Positions 24,975 through 34,253 are shown, counted from the first letter of the stretch. The stretch: DNA of 64,000 nucleotides from an uncultured Mycoplasmatota bacterium (GCA_937944975.1 CALEBF010000016.1:62001-126000), one strand, 5' to 3'. Made by a program: numbers and translations. Notes: generated from the letters alone by a model not told the origin.

Positions 24975-25319
24975 TCCTTCTACTAATTCTAAAATTACCA
25001 TTAAAGCATCGTCACCTTTGCGCTCATTTAATTTTAAAATTCTTGTATATCCACCATTTCTTGTTGCATAACGTACTGCTAAATCGTCAAATACTTTTTT
25101 AACAGCTTCATTGTCGTTTTGTAAGAAAGCAAGTGCTTTTCTTCTTGCAACTAATGATCCATCTTTTCCGTAAGTAATCATCTTATCAAGAAACTTACGA
25201 GCTTCTTTTGCTCTAGTTTCAGTTGTTTGGATTCTTTCGTTCATGATGAGATCTTTCGTTAGATTGGCAAGCATACTTCTTCTATGTTTATTATTAACTC
25301 CTAATTTTCTATAAGCCAT
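24963..25319 (-). CDS. rplQ: 50S ribosomal protein L17
   Basis: Large-subunit protein near the exit tunnel, 118 residues. It starts MAYRKLGVNNKHRRSML and contains TTETRAKEARKF, both diagnostic. Last gene of the ribosomal operon, 17 bp after rpoA; its 3' end runs into the operon terminator. In Bacillus the ecfA1 gene follows directly; here about 6.8 kb of other genes lie between. Confidence 0.97.
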   Translation of the reverse strand: MAYRKLGVNNKHRRSMLANLTKDLIMNERIQTTETRAKEARKFLDKMITYGKDGSLVARRKALAFLQNDNEAVKKVFDDLAVRYATRNGGYTRILKLNERKGDDALMVILELVEGDAK

Positions 25320-25336
25320 AATATTCCTCCTAACTA

Positions 25337-26287
25337 TTAGTCTTCATCGCGGAATTTAAGTCCCATATCTTTAATTTTATCGATAACTTCTTTTAAAGAT
25401 TTTTTACCTAAATTACGAATTTTCATCATTTCTAATTCTGATTTTTCCGTCAAATCACCTAGTGTGTTAACTCCAGCTCTTTTTAAACAATTGTAAGCAC
25501 GAACTGAGAAATCTAAATCATCGATAGAAGTCTCTAACTTCTTTAGCTTACTATCTTCTTGTTTTGCATTCATAATTCCTGTCGTATCAGCAATTTCACT
25601 TAAGTTAGTAATGATATTCAAATGTTCAATCATAATCTTAGCAGATAAAGCCATAGCTTCCTCTGGACGAATTGATCCCTTTGTATATACATTCATAATT
25701 AACTTATCGTAATTAGCATCTTGCCCAACACGAGCGCTTTCTACTTCGTAGCTAACTCTTTCAATTGGTGAATAGAGAGCATCGATAGGAATATATCCTA
25801 ATTTTGTATTTTCAACGTATTTCTTGTTTTCATTAGATGGTACATAACCGCGACCATTGGCAACGATTAATTCCATGTCTAATTTTCCACCTTTAGATAC
25901 TGTTGCAATTACTTGATCAGGATTCATAATTTCTACGTCTGCAGATGTTTGGATATCTCCAGCCGTAACTGTTTTCTCCCCACTTACAGACAAATGAAGA
26001 ACCTTTTCCTCTTCTGTATGATTTTTTACAACGACATTTTTTAAGTTTAAGATAATCGTCGTAACATCTTCTACAACACCTTCCATCGTTTGAAATTCAT
26101 GTGCGACACCATCAATTTTTACAGCTACAATAGCGCTTCCTGGCATACTTGATAACATGATTCTTCTAAGTGCATTTCCGATTGTTGTACCAAATCCTCT
26201 TTCCAAAGGTTCTAATTCAAATTTCCCATAATTATTACTTTCTACATATTCTGTTATTTTGTAGACTGGTTTTTCAAAGTTTAACAT
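25337..26287 (-). CDS. rpoA: DNA-directed RNA polymerase subunit alpha
   Basis: Assembly platform of RNA polymerase, 316 residues. The N-terminal domain shows LEPLERGFGTTIGNALRR, the C-terminal domain (about 245-310) has LDFSVRAYNCLKRAGVNT and NLGKKSLKEV, which bind UP-element DNA and activators. Standard length and layout. Lies between rpsK and rplQ, the conserved alpha-operon order. Confidence 0.98.
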   Translation of the reverse strand: MLNFEKPVYKITEYVESNNYGKFELEPLERGFGTTIGNALRRIMLSSMPGSAIVAVKIDGVAHEFQTMEGVVEDVTTIILNLKNVVVKNHTEEEKVLHLSVSGEKTVTAGDIQTSADVEIMNPDQVIATVSKGGKLDMELIVANGRGYVPSNENKKYVENTKLGYIPIDALYSPIERVSYEVESARVGQDANYDKLIMNVYTKGSIRPEEAMALSAKIMIEHLNIITNLSEIADTTGIMNAKQEDSKLKKLETSIDDLDFSVRAYNCLKRAGVNTLGDLTEKSELEMMKIRNLGKKSLKEVIDKIKDMGLKFRDED

Positions 26288-26307
26288 TCCTCAACACTCC
26301 TTTTCTT

Positions 26308-26691
26308 TTATCCACGTGGACGTTTTGGTGGGCGACATCCGTTATGTGGTATTGGTGTTACATCAGTGATTGCAGTAATTTCAAGTCCAGCTGTTTGTAA
26401 TGAACGAATGGCAGTTTCACGTCCTGATCCAATTCCTTTTACGAAAACTTCTACTTTTTTCATTCCCATAGCAACAGCTGCTTTTCCTGCAGCTTCAGCT
26501 GACATTCCAGCAGCAAATGGAGTTGATTTCTTACTTCCTTTGAACCCTAATGTTCCAGCAGAAGCCCAGCTGATTGCATTCCCTTCTTTATCACAAATTG
26601 TTACGATTGTGTTATTGAACGTTGAATGAACATAAGCTTTCCCCTCTGGTACATTCTTTTTCACTTTACGTTTTCTTGGTTTATAAGCCAT
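26308..26691 (-). CDS. rpsK: 30S ribosomal protein S11
   Basis: Small-subunit platform protein, 127 residues. AYVHSTFNNTIVTI near the N-terminus, VKGIGSGRETAIRSL and the Lys/Arg-rich end NGCRPPKRPRG are conserved. 27 bp after rpsM, 20 bp before rpoA. Confidence 0.98.
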   Translation of the reverse strand: MAYKPRKRKVKKNVPEGKAYVHSTFNNTIVTICDKEGNAISWASAGTLGFKGSKKSTPFAAGMSAEAAGKAAVAMGMKKVEVFVKGIGSGRETAIRSLQTAGLEITAITDVTPIPHNGCRPPKRPRG

Positions 26692-26717
26692 TTAAATAAC
26701 CTCCTTTTTTTGCACTA

Positions 26718-27083
26718 CTATTTTTTCTTGTTCGCTACAGTCTTACCTTTACCCTTACGAGTTCTAGCATTACGATTTGTTCTTTGCCCTCTTACAGGTA
26801 AACCTTTTTTGTGACGAGTTCCTTGATATGAGTTAATTTCCATTTTTGTTTTGATGTTCATATTAACTTCACGTCTTAAATCACCTTCAGTTAAATATTT
26901 GTTTACTTCATCACGAATACGGATTAACTCTTCATTTGTTAAATCTTTTGCTCTTGTATTTTCGTTAATATTTGCATCCTTACAAATCTTTGTTGCAAGT
27001 GCTTTTCCAATTCCATAAATGTAAGTCAATGCGATAACGATTCTTTTATTATTTGGTATATCTACACCTTTAATACGCGCCAT
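26718..27083 (-). CDS. rpsM: 30S ribosomal protein S13
   Basis: Head protein contacting the subunit bridge and P-site tRNA, 121 residues. The start MARIKGVDIPNNKRIVIAL, the YGIGKALA motif and the basic tail with RGQRTNRNARTRKG are diagnostic. Located between rpmJ and rpsK. Confidence 0.98.
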   Translation of the reverse strand: MARIKGVDIPNNKRIVIALTYIYGIGKALATKICKDANINENTRAKDLTNEELIRIRDEVNKYLTEGDLRREVNMNIKTKMEINSYQGTRHKKGLPVRGQRTNRNARTRKGKGKTVANKKK

Positions 27084-27098
27084 AAAACACCTCCTATA

Positions 27099-27212
27099 TT
27101 AACCTTGTCTTTGTTTATGCTTAGGGTTTTCACAAATTACGTATACTTTCCCCTTACGTTTAATTACTCTACATTTATCACACATTGGTTTTACTGATGG
27201 TTTTACTTTCAT
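27099..27212 (-). CDS. rpmJ: 50S ribosomal protein L36
   Basis: A 37-residue protein, small and easily missed. It starts MKVKPSVKPMCDKC and ends HKQRQG. The zinc-binding residues (two Cys in CDKC, a Cys in VICENPKH and the following His) are all kept, so this is the zinc-containing type. Position between infA and rpsM is standard. GGAGG precedes the ATG at 27212. Confidence 0.96.
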   Translation of the reverse strand: MKVKPSVKPMCDKCRVIKRKGKVYVICENPKHKQRQG

Positions 27213-27223
27213 TCAAATCCCTC

Positions 27224-27439
27224 CTACTTTCTATAGGTTATGCGCCCACGTGTTAGATCATATGGTGAAAGTTCTAGTGTTACTGTATCACCTGGTAAGA
27301 TACGAATATAGTTCATACGCATCTTACCAGAAACGTGAGCAATTACAGTATGTTTGTTTTCAAGTTCTACTTTAAATCCACCCTTTGGTAATTTTTCAAT
27401 TACCTTTCCTTCTACTTCAATAATATCATTTTTTGCCAT
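27224..27439 (-). CDS. infA: translation initiation factor IF-1
   Basis: Binds the ribosomal A site during initiation. 71 residues with the OB-fold motifs DIIEVEGKVIEKLP, VIAHVSGKMRMNYIRILPGD and SPYDLTRGRI. Lies between map and rpmJ, as in most Firmicutes. Confidence 0.98.
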   Translation of the reverse strand: MAKNDIIEVEGKVIEKLPKGGFKVELENKHTVIAHVSGKMRMNYIRILPGDTVTLELSPYDLTRGRITYRK

Positions 27440-27443
27440 ATTA

Positions 27444-28190
27444 TCACCTCTTCGTCAATATTTCATATCCATCATCCAACACTAAGACCGTGTGTTCAAA
27501 GTGTGCGGATGGTTTATCATCTGCGGTAATTACTGTCCAATCATCATCTAGCATATACACATCAGCTGTCCCCAAATTTAACATTGGTTCTACTGCGATT
27601 ACCATTCCTGTTTTCAGTTCTGGTCCTGTTCCTTTCTTACCATAATTTGGTACGTCCGGTTCTTCGTGTACACTACTACCGACTCCATGACCGACAAGTT
27701 CTTTTACTACTCCTAAACGATGTTCAGTCGCATATTTTTCTACCGCGTATCCAATATCCCCTACATGGGCACCATTCTTGATGACAGAGAGGCCTTCCAT
27801 TAAGGCTTGTTCTGTATCGCGAAGTAGTCGTGCTTTTGGATGACTGATATTTCCAACAGGATAAGTCCAAGCGGAATCACCATGAAATCCATGATAGCAA
27901 GCACCAATATCTATAGATACGATATCGCCTTCCTTCAAACGACGGTTTCCAGGAATCCCGTGGACAACTTCTTCATTGACTGAAATACAGCATCCAGCGG
28001 GAAATCCATAGAGGCCTTTAAAAGAAGGGGTCGCATCCGAATTTAATATAAATTCTTCTGCTAATCGATTTAATTCCTTCGTCGTAATACCTGGTTTAAT
28101 AAATTGTTTTAAATAATTATGCGTATCTCCAACAATTTTACCAGCTTTTCTTAGCAGTTCAATTTGTTCTGGAGTCTTTATTGTAATCAT
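27444..28190 (-). CDS. map: methionine aminopeptidase, type I
   Basis: Removes the initiator Met from new proteins. 248 residues; the five metal ligands are visible in IDIGACYHGFHGDSAW (two Asp), GHGVG (His), an acidic EPML motif and the late Glu near HFEHTVLV. No N-terminal SH3 or zinc extension. Overlaps adk by 4 bp, coupling the two, and is 4 bp before infA. Confidence 0.96.
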   Translation of the reverse strand: MITIKTPEQIELLRKAGKIVGDTHNYLKQFIKPGITTKELNRLAEEFILNSDATPSFKGLYGFPAGCCISVNEEVVHGIPGNRRLKEGDIVSIDIGACYHGFHGDSAWTYPVGNISHPKARLLRDTEQALMEGLSVIKNGAHVGDIGYAVEKYATEHRLGVVKELVGHGVGSSVHEEPDVPNYGKKGTGPELKTGMVIAVEPMLNLGTADVYMLDDDWTVITADDKPSAHFEHTVLVLDDGYEILTKR

Positions 28191-28846
28191 ACCTGACTCC
28201 TTAAGATCGTCTCAATTTCCTCGAATATTTTATCTGCATCCTGCGTGCTATCAATTGTAGATACAGCGTTCAATTTTCGATAATAATCCAATAATGGTTC
28301 TGTATTTTTCATATATGTTTCAAAGCGACTACAGAAGGTTTCTTCGTTATCATCGACACGTTTTTCTAATGCGTGCCCACAATGATCACAAATTCCTTCT
28401 TCTTTCGGCTTTAAAACATCTATCATATCGTTGTATACAGCTCCACATTTCGGGCAACTGATACGACCTAATATTCTTTTTTTTGCGGTTTCTTCATCGA
28501 TTGATAAATAGATCACATGGCCGAGTGGTTTATTCAGTTTTTCCAAAATTTTGTCATATGCATAAGCTTGTTCTAATGATCTCGGAAAACCATCTAAAAT
28601 ATAACCATCAGCACAATCTGATTGATTTAAGCGTTCCATCATTAATTCATTAATAATTTCATCGCTTACCAAACGACCCAATGCCATTTGTTCTTTAATA
28701 TATCGACCACGTTCATCTTCTTTTTTCGTAGCGTCTCTCAGTAAGTCGCCTGTAGAGATATGTGGTAAATGATATTTCATTGTCAACTTTTTAGATTGTG
28801 TCCCTTTCCCGGCTGCGGGTGGGGCGATAAAAATAATACTATTCAT
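28187..28846 (-). CDS. adk: adenylate kinase
   Basis: Balances AMP, ADP and ATP. 219 residues; the P-loop is APPAAGKGTQ, slightly off the usual GPPGAGKGT in its first Gly residues. The LID domain carries four Cys in CPKCG and CDHCG, the zinc-stabilised Gram-positive type. DGFPRSLEQA is present. It begins 1 base into the secY stop and overlaps map, so secY-adk-map form one translational chain. Confidence 0.96.
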   Translation of the reverse strand: MNSIIFIAPPAAGKGTQSKKLTMKYHLPHISTGDLLRDATKKEDERGRYIKEQMALGRLVSDEIINELMMERLNQSDCADGYILDGFPRSLEQAYAYDKILEKLNKPLGHVIYLSIDEETAKKRILGRISCPKCGAVYNDMIDVLKPKEEGICDHCGHALEKRVDDNEETFCSRFETYMKNTEPLLDYYRKLNAVSTIDSTQDADKIFEEIETILRSQV

Positions 28847-30120
28847 TAATATCGTCTTCTTCCTCGGCTGTAGTTTCTACTTACTAATTGGCTTTCAATC
28901 TGTTTATAACTTTCAAGTGCTACTCCAACAACGATCAAAAGTCCTGTACCACCAATACTAACACTGGTTGGTAAACTAGAAACTGCTCCAAATATAATAG
29001 GTAATGCTGCAATGATTGCTAAGCAAGTGGCACCTACTACCGTTATTCTATTTAATGTACGAGTGATATATTTCACAGTTTCTTCCCCTGGACGGATTCC
29101 TGGAATATATCCTCCATTCTTTTGCAAGTTTTCTGTTAATTCTTTTGGTTTCAATTGCAAGAATGTGTAGAAATAAGTAAATCCAAATATTAATACAATA
29201 TAGATTATAAATCCTACTGGTGTATGCATTGATAACCATTTATTTACAAATAATGTAAATCCTTCGTTCTTAATAAATTGTGCGATTAATGCTGGAATTG
29301 AAATCAACGCAGATGCGAAGATAACAGGTATAACTCCAGCTGAATTCAATTTAAATGGAATATAGTTTTGCGTACCACCATAACTACTTGTCGTTTTATT
29401 CGCATATTGAATTGGAATACGACGTTCTGAACATTGTTCGTAAACAACAGCAATAATGATTCCTAAGTATAGAGCTACAAATATAGCAAACTTAACAATT
29501 CCTAATGTTAATTGCTGTACTGTATCTCCTACAACTAATCCTGTATAGGCGTCTACAAACATCGTCGGCATCGTTGCAATAATTCCAGCCATGATAATGA
29601 GTGAAATTCCGTTTCCGATTCCTTTCGCAGTAATTTGATCTCCGATCCATAATAGAAGTGCAGTTCCTGCTGTTAATACAGTTGCAAATTCCATATACTG
29701 CATAACTGATCCACCTTTAATAAAGGCAAATGAGAACATGTATCCTTGAATAAACGCCAAGATAATTCCAAATACTCTCGTAATTTGATTAATTTTAGTA
29801 CGTCCCACTTGACCCTCTTTTGCAAGATCAGCTAAGTAAGGTACGATATCCATCTGTAATAATTGAATAATAATGGATGCGGTAATGTAAGGCATTACTC
29901 CTAAAGAGAAGATAGAAAACTTTTCCATTGCTCCTCCACCCATAGCATTAATCAATCCTAAGAACCCTAAATTATCAGTTCCTAGTGCACTCTGATCTAT
30001 TCCTGGAACAATAATTGTTGTACCAAGTTTGAAAACAAAGAGTGCAGCTAGTGTGAAAAGAATTCTTTTTTGCAAATCTTTATTCTTGGGATTAAATATT
30101 TGCTTGATATTTGCAAACAT
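28846..30120 (-). CDS. secY: protein translocase subunit SecY
   Basis: Pore of the Sec translocon, 424 residues with ten membrane helices. Recognisable parts: the plug/helix 2 region, GIGNGISLIIMAGI, QCSERRIPIQYANK in the cytoplasmic loop and RPGEETVKYI in the large C5 loop. It follows rplO by 1 bp. Supplies the export route for the secreted proteins seen in this window. Confidence 0.97.
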   Translation of the reverse strand: MFANIKQIFNPKNKDLQKRILFTLAALFVFKLGTTIIVPGIDQSALGTDNLGFLGLINAMGGGAMEKFSIFSLGVMPYITASIIIQLLQMDIVPYLADLAKEGQVGRTKINQITRVFGIILAFIQGYMFSFAFIKGGSVMQYMEFATVLTAGTALLLWIGDQITAKGIGNGISLIIMAGIIATMPTMFVDAYTGLVVGDTVQQLTLGIVKFAIFVALYLGIIIAVVYEQCSERRIPIQYANKTTSSYGGTQNYIPFKLNSAGVIPVIFASALISIPALIAQFIKNEGFTLFVNKWLSMHTPVGFIIYIVLIFGFTYFYTFLQLKPKELTENLQKNGGYIPGIRPGEETVKYITRTLNRITVVGATCLAIIAALPIIFGAVSSLPTSVSIGGTGLLIVVGVALESYKQIESQLVSRNYSRGRRRY

Positions 30121-30121
30121 T

Positions 30122-30568
30122 TTAAATCACCTCTGCTTTTCCACCTAATTTTTCTATTTGCTCTTTCGCAACAGTTGAAAACTTATGTGCTTTTACAGTT
30201 AACTTTTTCTCTAAAGTTCCATTTCCTAATACTTTAACACCGTTTAATTGATTTTTTAATAGTCCCATATCTTTTAACAATTCTGGAGTAATGACTGCTC
30301 CATCTTCAAATTTATTTAAGTCACTTAAGTTAATTACAGCATATTCTGTTTTGAATTTAGCGTTTGAAAAACCTCTTTTTGGCAAACGTCTATAAAGTGG
30401 GAATTGTCCTCCCTCGAACGTTGCCTTGATTTTTCCTTTACCGCTTCTTGCTTTTTGACCTTTTTGTCCTTTTCCACTTGTTTTTCCAAGTCCACTACCA
30501 GGTCCACGTCCTACTCTTTTACGAGTAAATGTAGCACCTTCAGCTGGTTTCATAGTATGTAATTTCAT
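30122..30568 (-). CDS. rplO: 50S ribosomal protein L15
   Basis: Early-binding large-subunit protein, 148 residues. Gly/Lys-rich N-terminus KRVGRGPGSGLGKTSGKGQKG and GGQFPLYRRLPKRGF are typical. It follows rpsE by 1 bp; the rpmD (L30) gene that usually lies between them is absent. Confidence 0.97.
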   Translation of the reverse strand: MKLHTMKPAEGATFTRKRVGRGPGSGLGKTSGKGQKGQKARSGKGKIKATFEGGQFPLYRRLPKRGFSNAKFKTEYAVINLSDLNKFEDGAVITPELLKDMGLLKNQLNGVKVLGNGTLEKKLTVKAHKFSTVAKEQIEKLGGKAEVI

Positions 30569-30569
30569 A

Positions 30570-31130
30570 TTATAAAATCTCCTCTACTTTTTTACCGCGA
30601 AGTTTTGCAACTTCTTCTACTGTTTTTTGTGACTTAAGTGCTTCTAATGTGGCGTGTGCCATATTAATTTTTGTGTTAGATCCTAATGACTTAGATAAGA
30701 TATCTTTTACACCAGCAAGCTCTAATACTGAACGAACAGGTCCACCTGCTTTTACTCCAGTACCTTTTAAAGCTGGTTTTAACATAACTTTACTAGCTCC
30801 TCTAACACCGATTGCTTCATGTGGGATTGTTCTTTGATCAACTAAAGATACTTCAACTACATTCTTAGTAGCAGCTTGAACGGCTTTCTTAATTGCATCA
30901 GGTACTTCGTTTGCTTTACCAGTACCAATACCAACTTTACCTTTTCTATCTCCTACTACAACAGTAGCTGAAAAACGGAAACGACGACCACCTTTTGTTA
31001 CTTTTGTAACACGACCAATGTTGACAACTTCTTCATCGTATAATTTAGGTTGTCTTTGTCTTGGTTGAAAATTTCTTCTCTTTTTCTTGTCTGGTTGTGT
31101 TCCACGTGGGTCTTGTTTTTTATTTTCCAT
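30570..31130 (-). CDS. rpsE: 30S ribosomal protein S5
   Basis: Small-subunit accuracy protein, 186 residues. Conserved VTKGGRRFRFSATVVVGD and GVRGASKVMLKPALKGTG (family GxG pattern). The N-terminal 35 residues are an extra, strongly charged, Gln/Arg/Lys-rich extension compared with the Escherichia protein. No rpmD between it and rplO. Confidence 0.97.
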   Translation of the reverse strand: MENKKQDPRGTQPDKKKRRNFQPRQRQPKLYDEEVVNIGRVTKVTKGGRRFRFSATVVVGDRKGKVGIGTGKANEVPDAIKKAVQAATKNVVEVSLVDQRTIPHEAIGVRGASKVMLKPALKGTGVKAGGPVRSVLELAGVKDILSKSLGSNTKINMAHATLEALKSQKTVEEVAKLRGKKVEEIL

Positions 31131-31143
31131 TGTTACCCTCCTT

Positions 31144-31506
31144 TTAGAATTCTAATCCATTTGCACGTGCTGCTTCAGCTAATGCTTTTACACGTCCATG
31201 ATATAAGTATCCACCTCTATCGAATACTACTTTTTTAATTTTAGCTTCTTTTGCTCTCTTGGCGATTAGTTCACCAACCTTAGTAGCAGCTTCAATGTTA
31301 CTTCCATTTGCAAGTTTTAAATCCTTGTCAATAGATGAAGCACTTACTAAAGTTGTTCCCTTTGTATCGTCAATAATTTGAGCAAAAATATTTTGATTTG
31401 ATCTAAACACATTTAATCTTGGAACTTCAGGCGTTCCAGATACTTTTGCACGAACACGTGCGTGTCTAGCTTTTCGTACTTCATTACGATCTACTTTCTT
31501 TATCAT
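31144..31506 (-). CDS. rplR: 50S ribosomal protein L18
   Basis: 5S rRNA-binding protein, 120 residues. RVRAKVSGTPEVPRLNVFRS near the start and VVFDRGGYLYHGRVKALAEA at the end are typical. Lies between rplF and rpsE. Confidence 0.97.
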   Translation of the reverse strand: MIKKVDRNEVRKARHARVRAKVSGTPEVPRLNVFRSNQNIFAQIIDDTKGTTLVSASSIDKDLKLANGSNIEAATKVGELIAKRAKEAKIKKVVFDRGGYLYHGRVKALAEAARANGLEF

Positions 31507-31531
31507 AAGTATTTACGCTCCTTTACTTTAA

Positions 31532-32062
31532 TTAAGCTGCTTTCTTTCCTTCTTTACGACGAACTACTTCATCTTTGTAACGAATTCCTTTTCCTTTGTA
31601 AGGTTCTGGTTGTCTTATCTTTCTGATGTTTGCAGCAAATTCTCCAACAAGACGTTTATCGATTCCTTTGATTGTCAATTCTGTATTGCTTGGTACGTCA
31701 ATCGTAATTCCAGCAGGTACATCTACTTCTACCGGGTGAGAATATCCAGCAGTGACTACTAATTTATCTCCTTTCGCTTGGAAACGGTATCCTACTCCAA
31801 GAATCTCTAATCCTTTTTCGAATCCCTTTGTAACACCTTCTAACATATTTTTAATGTTAGCATTTACAGTTCCATGAAAGTTTTTTACAGAATCGTTTTC
31901 TCTTGTTACTGTTAATTGGTTTCCTTCGACAGTAACATGAATTCCTTTGTGTAGTTCAGTAGAAAGTTCTCCCTTAGGACCTTTTACTGTTACACTGTTT
32001 TCTGAAGTTGTTACTTCGACACCCTCAGGTATTGTTAATATTCTATTTCCAATACGACTCAT
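31532..32062 (-). CDS. rplF: 50S ribosomal protein L6
   Basis: Large-subunit protein near the factor-binding centre, 176 residues in two similar domains. MSRIGNRILTIPEGV opens it, VGYRFQAKGDKL marks the second domain and PEPYKGKGIRY the conserved C-terminal rRNA contact. Confidence 0.98.
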   Translation of the reverse strand: MSRIGNRILTIPEGVEVTTSENSVTVKGPKGELSTELHKGIHVTVEGNQLTVTRENDSVKNFHGTVNANIKNMLEGVTKGFEKGLEILGVGYRFQAKGDKLVVTAGYSHPVEVDVPAGITIDVPSNTELTIKGIDKRLVGEFAANIRKIRQPEPYKGKGIRYKDEVVRRKEGKKAA

Positions 32063-32081
32063 TGTAATCCTCCTAATCTTT

Positions 32082-32486
32082 CTACCAAATGTATGCTAAT
32101 ACTTCTCCACCAAGATTTTGTTTTCTAGCATCGCGATCTGTCATAACTCCTTTTGAAGTAGAAATGATAGCGATACCTAAACCATTTAATACTCTTGGTA
32201 CTTCGTCAGCTTTTACATATACACGTAATCCTGGTTTAGAAATTCTCTTTAATCCAGTAATAACGCGTTCTTTCTTTTCTCCATATTTTAATTCTAAAAT
32301 AATATCATTTTGAACACTATTCTCTTTGATTTTATAATCAGCGATGAATCCTTCATCTTTTAGTATTCTTGCAATTTCCATTTTTAAATTTGAAGCGGGT
32401 ACTTCAACATTTGTATAACGCATCTGATTTGCATTACGAATTCTCGTAAGCATATCTGCGATTGGGTCATTTGCAAATCCTCGCAT
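32082..32486 (-). CDS. rpsH: 30S ribosomal protein S8
   Basis: 16S rRNA central-domain binder, 134 residues. DPIADMLTRIRNAN and STSKGVMTDRDARKQNLGGE are diagnostic. GAAGGGAGG lies before the start. In Escherichia S8 represses the spc operon; no such site was looked for beyond inspection, and none is obvious here. Confidence 0.98.
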   Translation of the reverse strand: MRGFANDPIADMLTRIRNANQMRYTNVEVPASNLKMEIARILKDEGFIADYKIKENSVQNDIILELKYGEKKERVITGLKRISKPGLRVYVKADEVPRVLNGLGIAIISTSKGVMTDRDARKQNLGGEVLAYIW

Positions 32487-32501
32487 ATTATCCTCCCTTC
32501 A

Positions 32502-32687
32502 TTACCAGCTTGATTTCTTAATCCCTGGTATTTGTCCTTTATAAGCTAGTTCTCTGAAACAAATACGGCAAATTCCATATTTTTTCAAAACTGCGTGTGG
32601 TCTTCCACATCTTTGACAACGAGTATATTCACGTACTTTAAATTTCTGTGGTCTACTCGCCTTCACTTTCATACTTGTCTTAGCCAT
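32502..32687 (-). CDS. rpsZ: 30S ribosomal protein S14, zinc-binding type Z
   Basis: 61-residue zinc-ribbon S14 with CQRCGRPHAV and CRICF, giving four Cys ligands. This short zinc form is the standard Gram-positive version in the spc operon, between rplE and rpsH. An S14 of the longer, zinc-free type is not present in the window. Confidence 0.98.
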   Translation of the reverse strand: MAKTSMKVKASRPQKFKVREYTRCQRCGRPHAVLKKYGICRICFRELAYKGQIPGIKKSSW

Positions 32688-32707
32688 ATCAATTTTCCTC
32701 CTTGTTA

Positions 32708-33247
32708 TTATTTCTTAAATGGCATACCGAAACCTTTTAAGAGATCGTACGCTTCTTCATTTGTCTTTGCTGTTGTAACAAATACAATATCCATTCCACG
32801 CACTTTAACAACGTTATCATATACTATTTCTGAGAAAATCAATTGTTCTGTTAACCCTAGAGTATAGTTCCCTCTTCCATCGAATGATTTTGGTGAAACC
32901 CCTCTAAAGTCTCTTACACGAGGTAATGTAATACTAATTAGTTTATCTAAGAAGTTATACATATTTTCCCCTCTTAAAGTAACTTTACATCCGATTGCTT
33001 GACCTTGTCTTAATTTGAATCCAGCAATGGCTTTTTTACTTTTTGTAACTACTGGTTTTTGTCCTGCAATTGCAGTTAAGTCAGCAACAGCAGCATCTAA
33101 CAACTTACTATTCGTAGTTGCATCTCCGACACCCATGTTAATTACAATTTTTTCAAGTTTTGGTACTTCCATAACATTTTTATAATTGTATTTTTCTCTT
33201 AAACTAGGTACGATTTCTTTATTATATCTTTCTTTTAGGCGGTTCAT
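32708..33247 (-). CDS. rplE: 50S ribosomal protein L5
   Basis: 5S rRNA- and P-site tRNA-binding protein, 179 residues. KIVINMGVGDAT, KPVVTKSKKAIAGFKLR and GRGNYTLGLTEQLIF are conserved. Follows rplX by 19 bp. Confidence 0.98.
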   Translation of the reverse strand: MNRLKERYNKEIVPSLREKYNYKNVMEVPKLEKIVINMGVGDATTNSKLLDAAVADLTAIAGQKPVVTKSKKAIAGFKLRQGQAIGCKVTLRGENMYNFLDKLISITLPRVRDFRGVSPKSFDGRGNYTLGLTEQLIFSEIVYDNVVKVRGMDIVFVTTAKTNEEAYDLLKGFGMPFKK

Positions 33248-33266
33248 TTATTTACCCTCCTTCCAA

Positions 33267-33575
33267 TTAGTCAAGAATTTCATTAGATTTTTTTGCACAT
33301 CTAACTTTCTTGCCTTTTTTATCAGTAGTGTGTCCAATTCTGGTTCTTTTCTTAGTCTTAGGATCGATGATCATAACATTTGAAGCATGGATTGGAGCTT
33401 CCATTTCAACGATTGATCCAGCAGTTTGACCATTTGGTTTTACGTGCTTTTTAATCATGTTTACTTTTTCAACTACAACTTTATTTTCAGCTCTTAATGT
33501 CTTGATGATTTTTCCTTCTTTACCTTTGTCTTTACCAGCAATAACGACAACTTTATCTCCAGTCTTAAAGTTCAT
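33267..33575 (-). CDS. rplX: 50S ribosomal protein L24
   Basis: Assembly initiator of the large subunit, 102 residues. The KOW motif GDKVVVIAGKDKGKEGKI is at the N-terminus, then KKHVKPNGQ. Between rplN and rplE. Confidence 0.98.
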   Translation of the reverse strand: MNFKTGDKVVVIAGKDKGKEGKIIKTLRAENKVVVEKVNMIKKHVKPNGQTAGSIVEMEAPIHASNVMIIDPKTKKRTRIGHTTDKKGKKVRCAKKSNEILD

Positions 33576-33598
33576 GTTTTTCCTCCTTATTTGGGAAA

Positions 33599-33967
33599 TT
33601 ATAACACTTCTTTAGCAAGTGATACAATTTTCATAAAATCTTTGTCACGTAATTCACGTGCCACTGGTCCAAATACACGAGTTCCGTATGGAGTTTTATC
33701 GTCTTTAATGATTACACAAGCGTTATCATCAAATTTAATATAACTTCCATCTTTTCTTCTTAGACCAAATTTACTTCTAACGATAACAGCCTTTACAACT
33801 TTACCTTTTCCAACTGTACCATTAGGAGTAGCTTTCTTTACAGTCCCAACGACTATATCTCCAATATTTCCTGTTTTCACTTTGCTTCCACCAAGTACTC
33901 GAATCACCATAAGTTCACGAGCACCAGAGTTATCAGCAACTTTCAACATTGTTTGTGGTTGAACCAT
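33599..33967 (-). CDS. rplN: 50S ribosomal protein L14
   Basis: Large-subunit interface protein, 122 residues. LKVADNSGARELMVIRVLGG and AVIVRSKFGLRRKDGSYI are diagnostic, and VFGPVARELRD lies near the end. AAAGGAGGAAAAG precedes the start. Standard order after rpsQ. Confidence 0.98.
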   Translation of the reverse strand: MVQPQTMLKVADNSGARELMVIRVLGGSKVKTGNIGDIVVGTVKKATPNGTVGKGKVVKAVIVRSKFGLRRKDGSYIKFDDNACVIIKDDKTPYGTRVFGPVARELRDKDFMKIVSLAKEVL

Positions 33968-33995
33968 TTTACTTTTCCTCCTTTGCGAGTCACAA

Positions 33996-34253
33996 TTATA
34001 AAATAATTGCTTTTTCTATTACTTCAACTAAGCGGAAACGTTTTTTCTTTGAAAGTGGTCTCGTTTCAACAATACGCACTTTGTCTCCTACTTTTGCTTC
34101 ATTTTTCTCGTCGTGTGCAGTGTATTTCTTTGAATATTTTACACGTTTTCCATATAATGGATCTTTACGGTAAGTTTCAACTAAAACTGTAATTGTTTTA
34201 TCGTTTTTATCACTTACAACTCTACCAATTTCTTCATGTACTCTCTTTTCCAT
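33996..34253 (-). CDS. rpsQ: 30S ribosomal protein S17
   Basis: 16S rRNA-binding OB-fold protein, 85 residues from ATG 34253, which follows AAGGAGGA at good spacing; the frame is open six codons further into rpmC but that is not used. GRVVSDKNDKTITVLVE and the KKYTAHDE block identify it. Confidence 0.97.
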   Translation of the reverse strand: MEKRVHEEIGRVVSDKNDKTITVLVETYRKDPLYGKRVKYSKKYTAHDEKNEAKVGDKVRIVETRPLSKKKRFRLVEVIEKAIIL

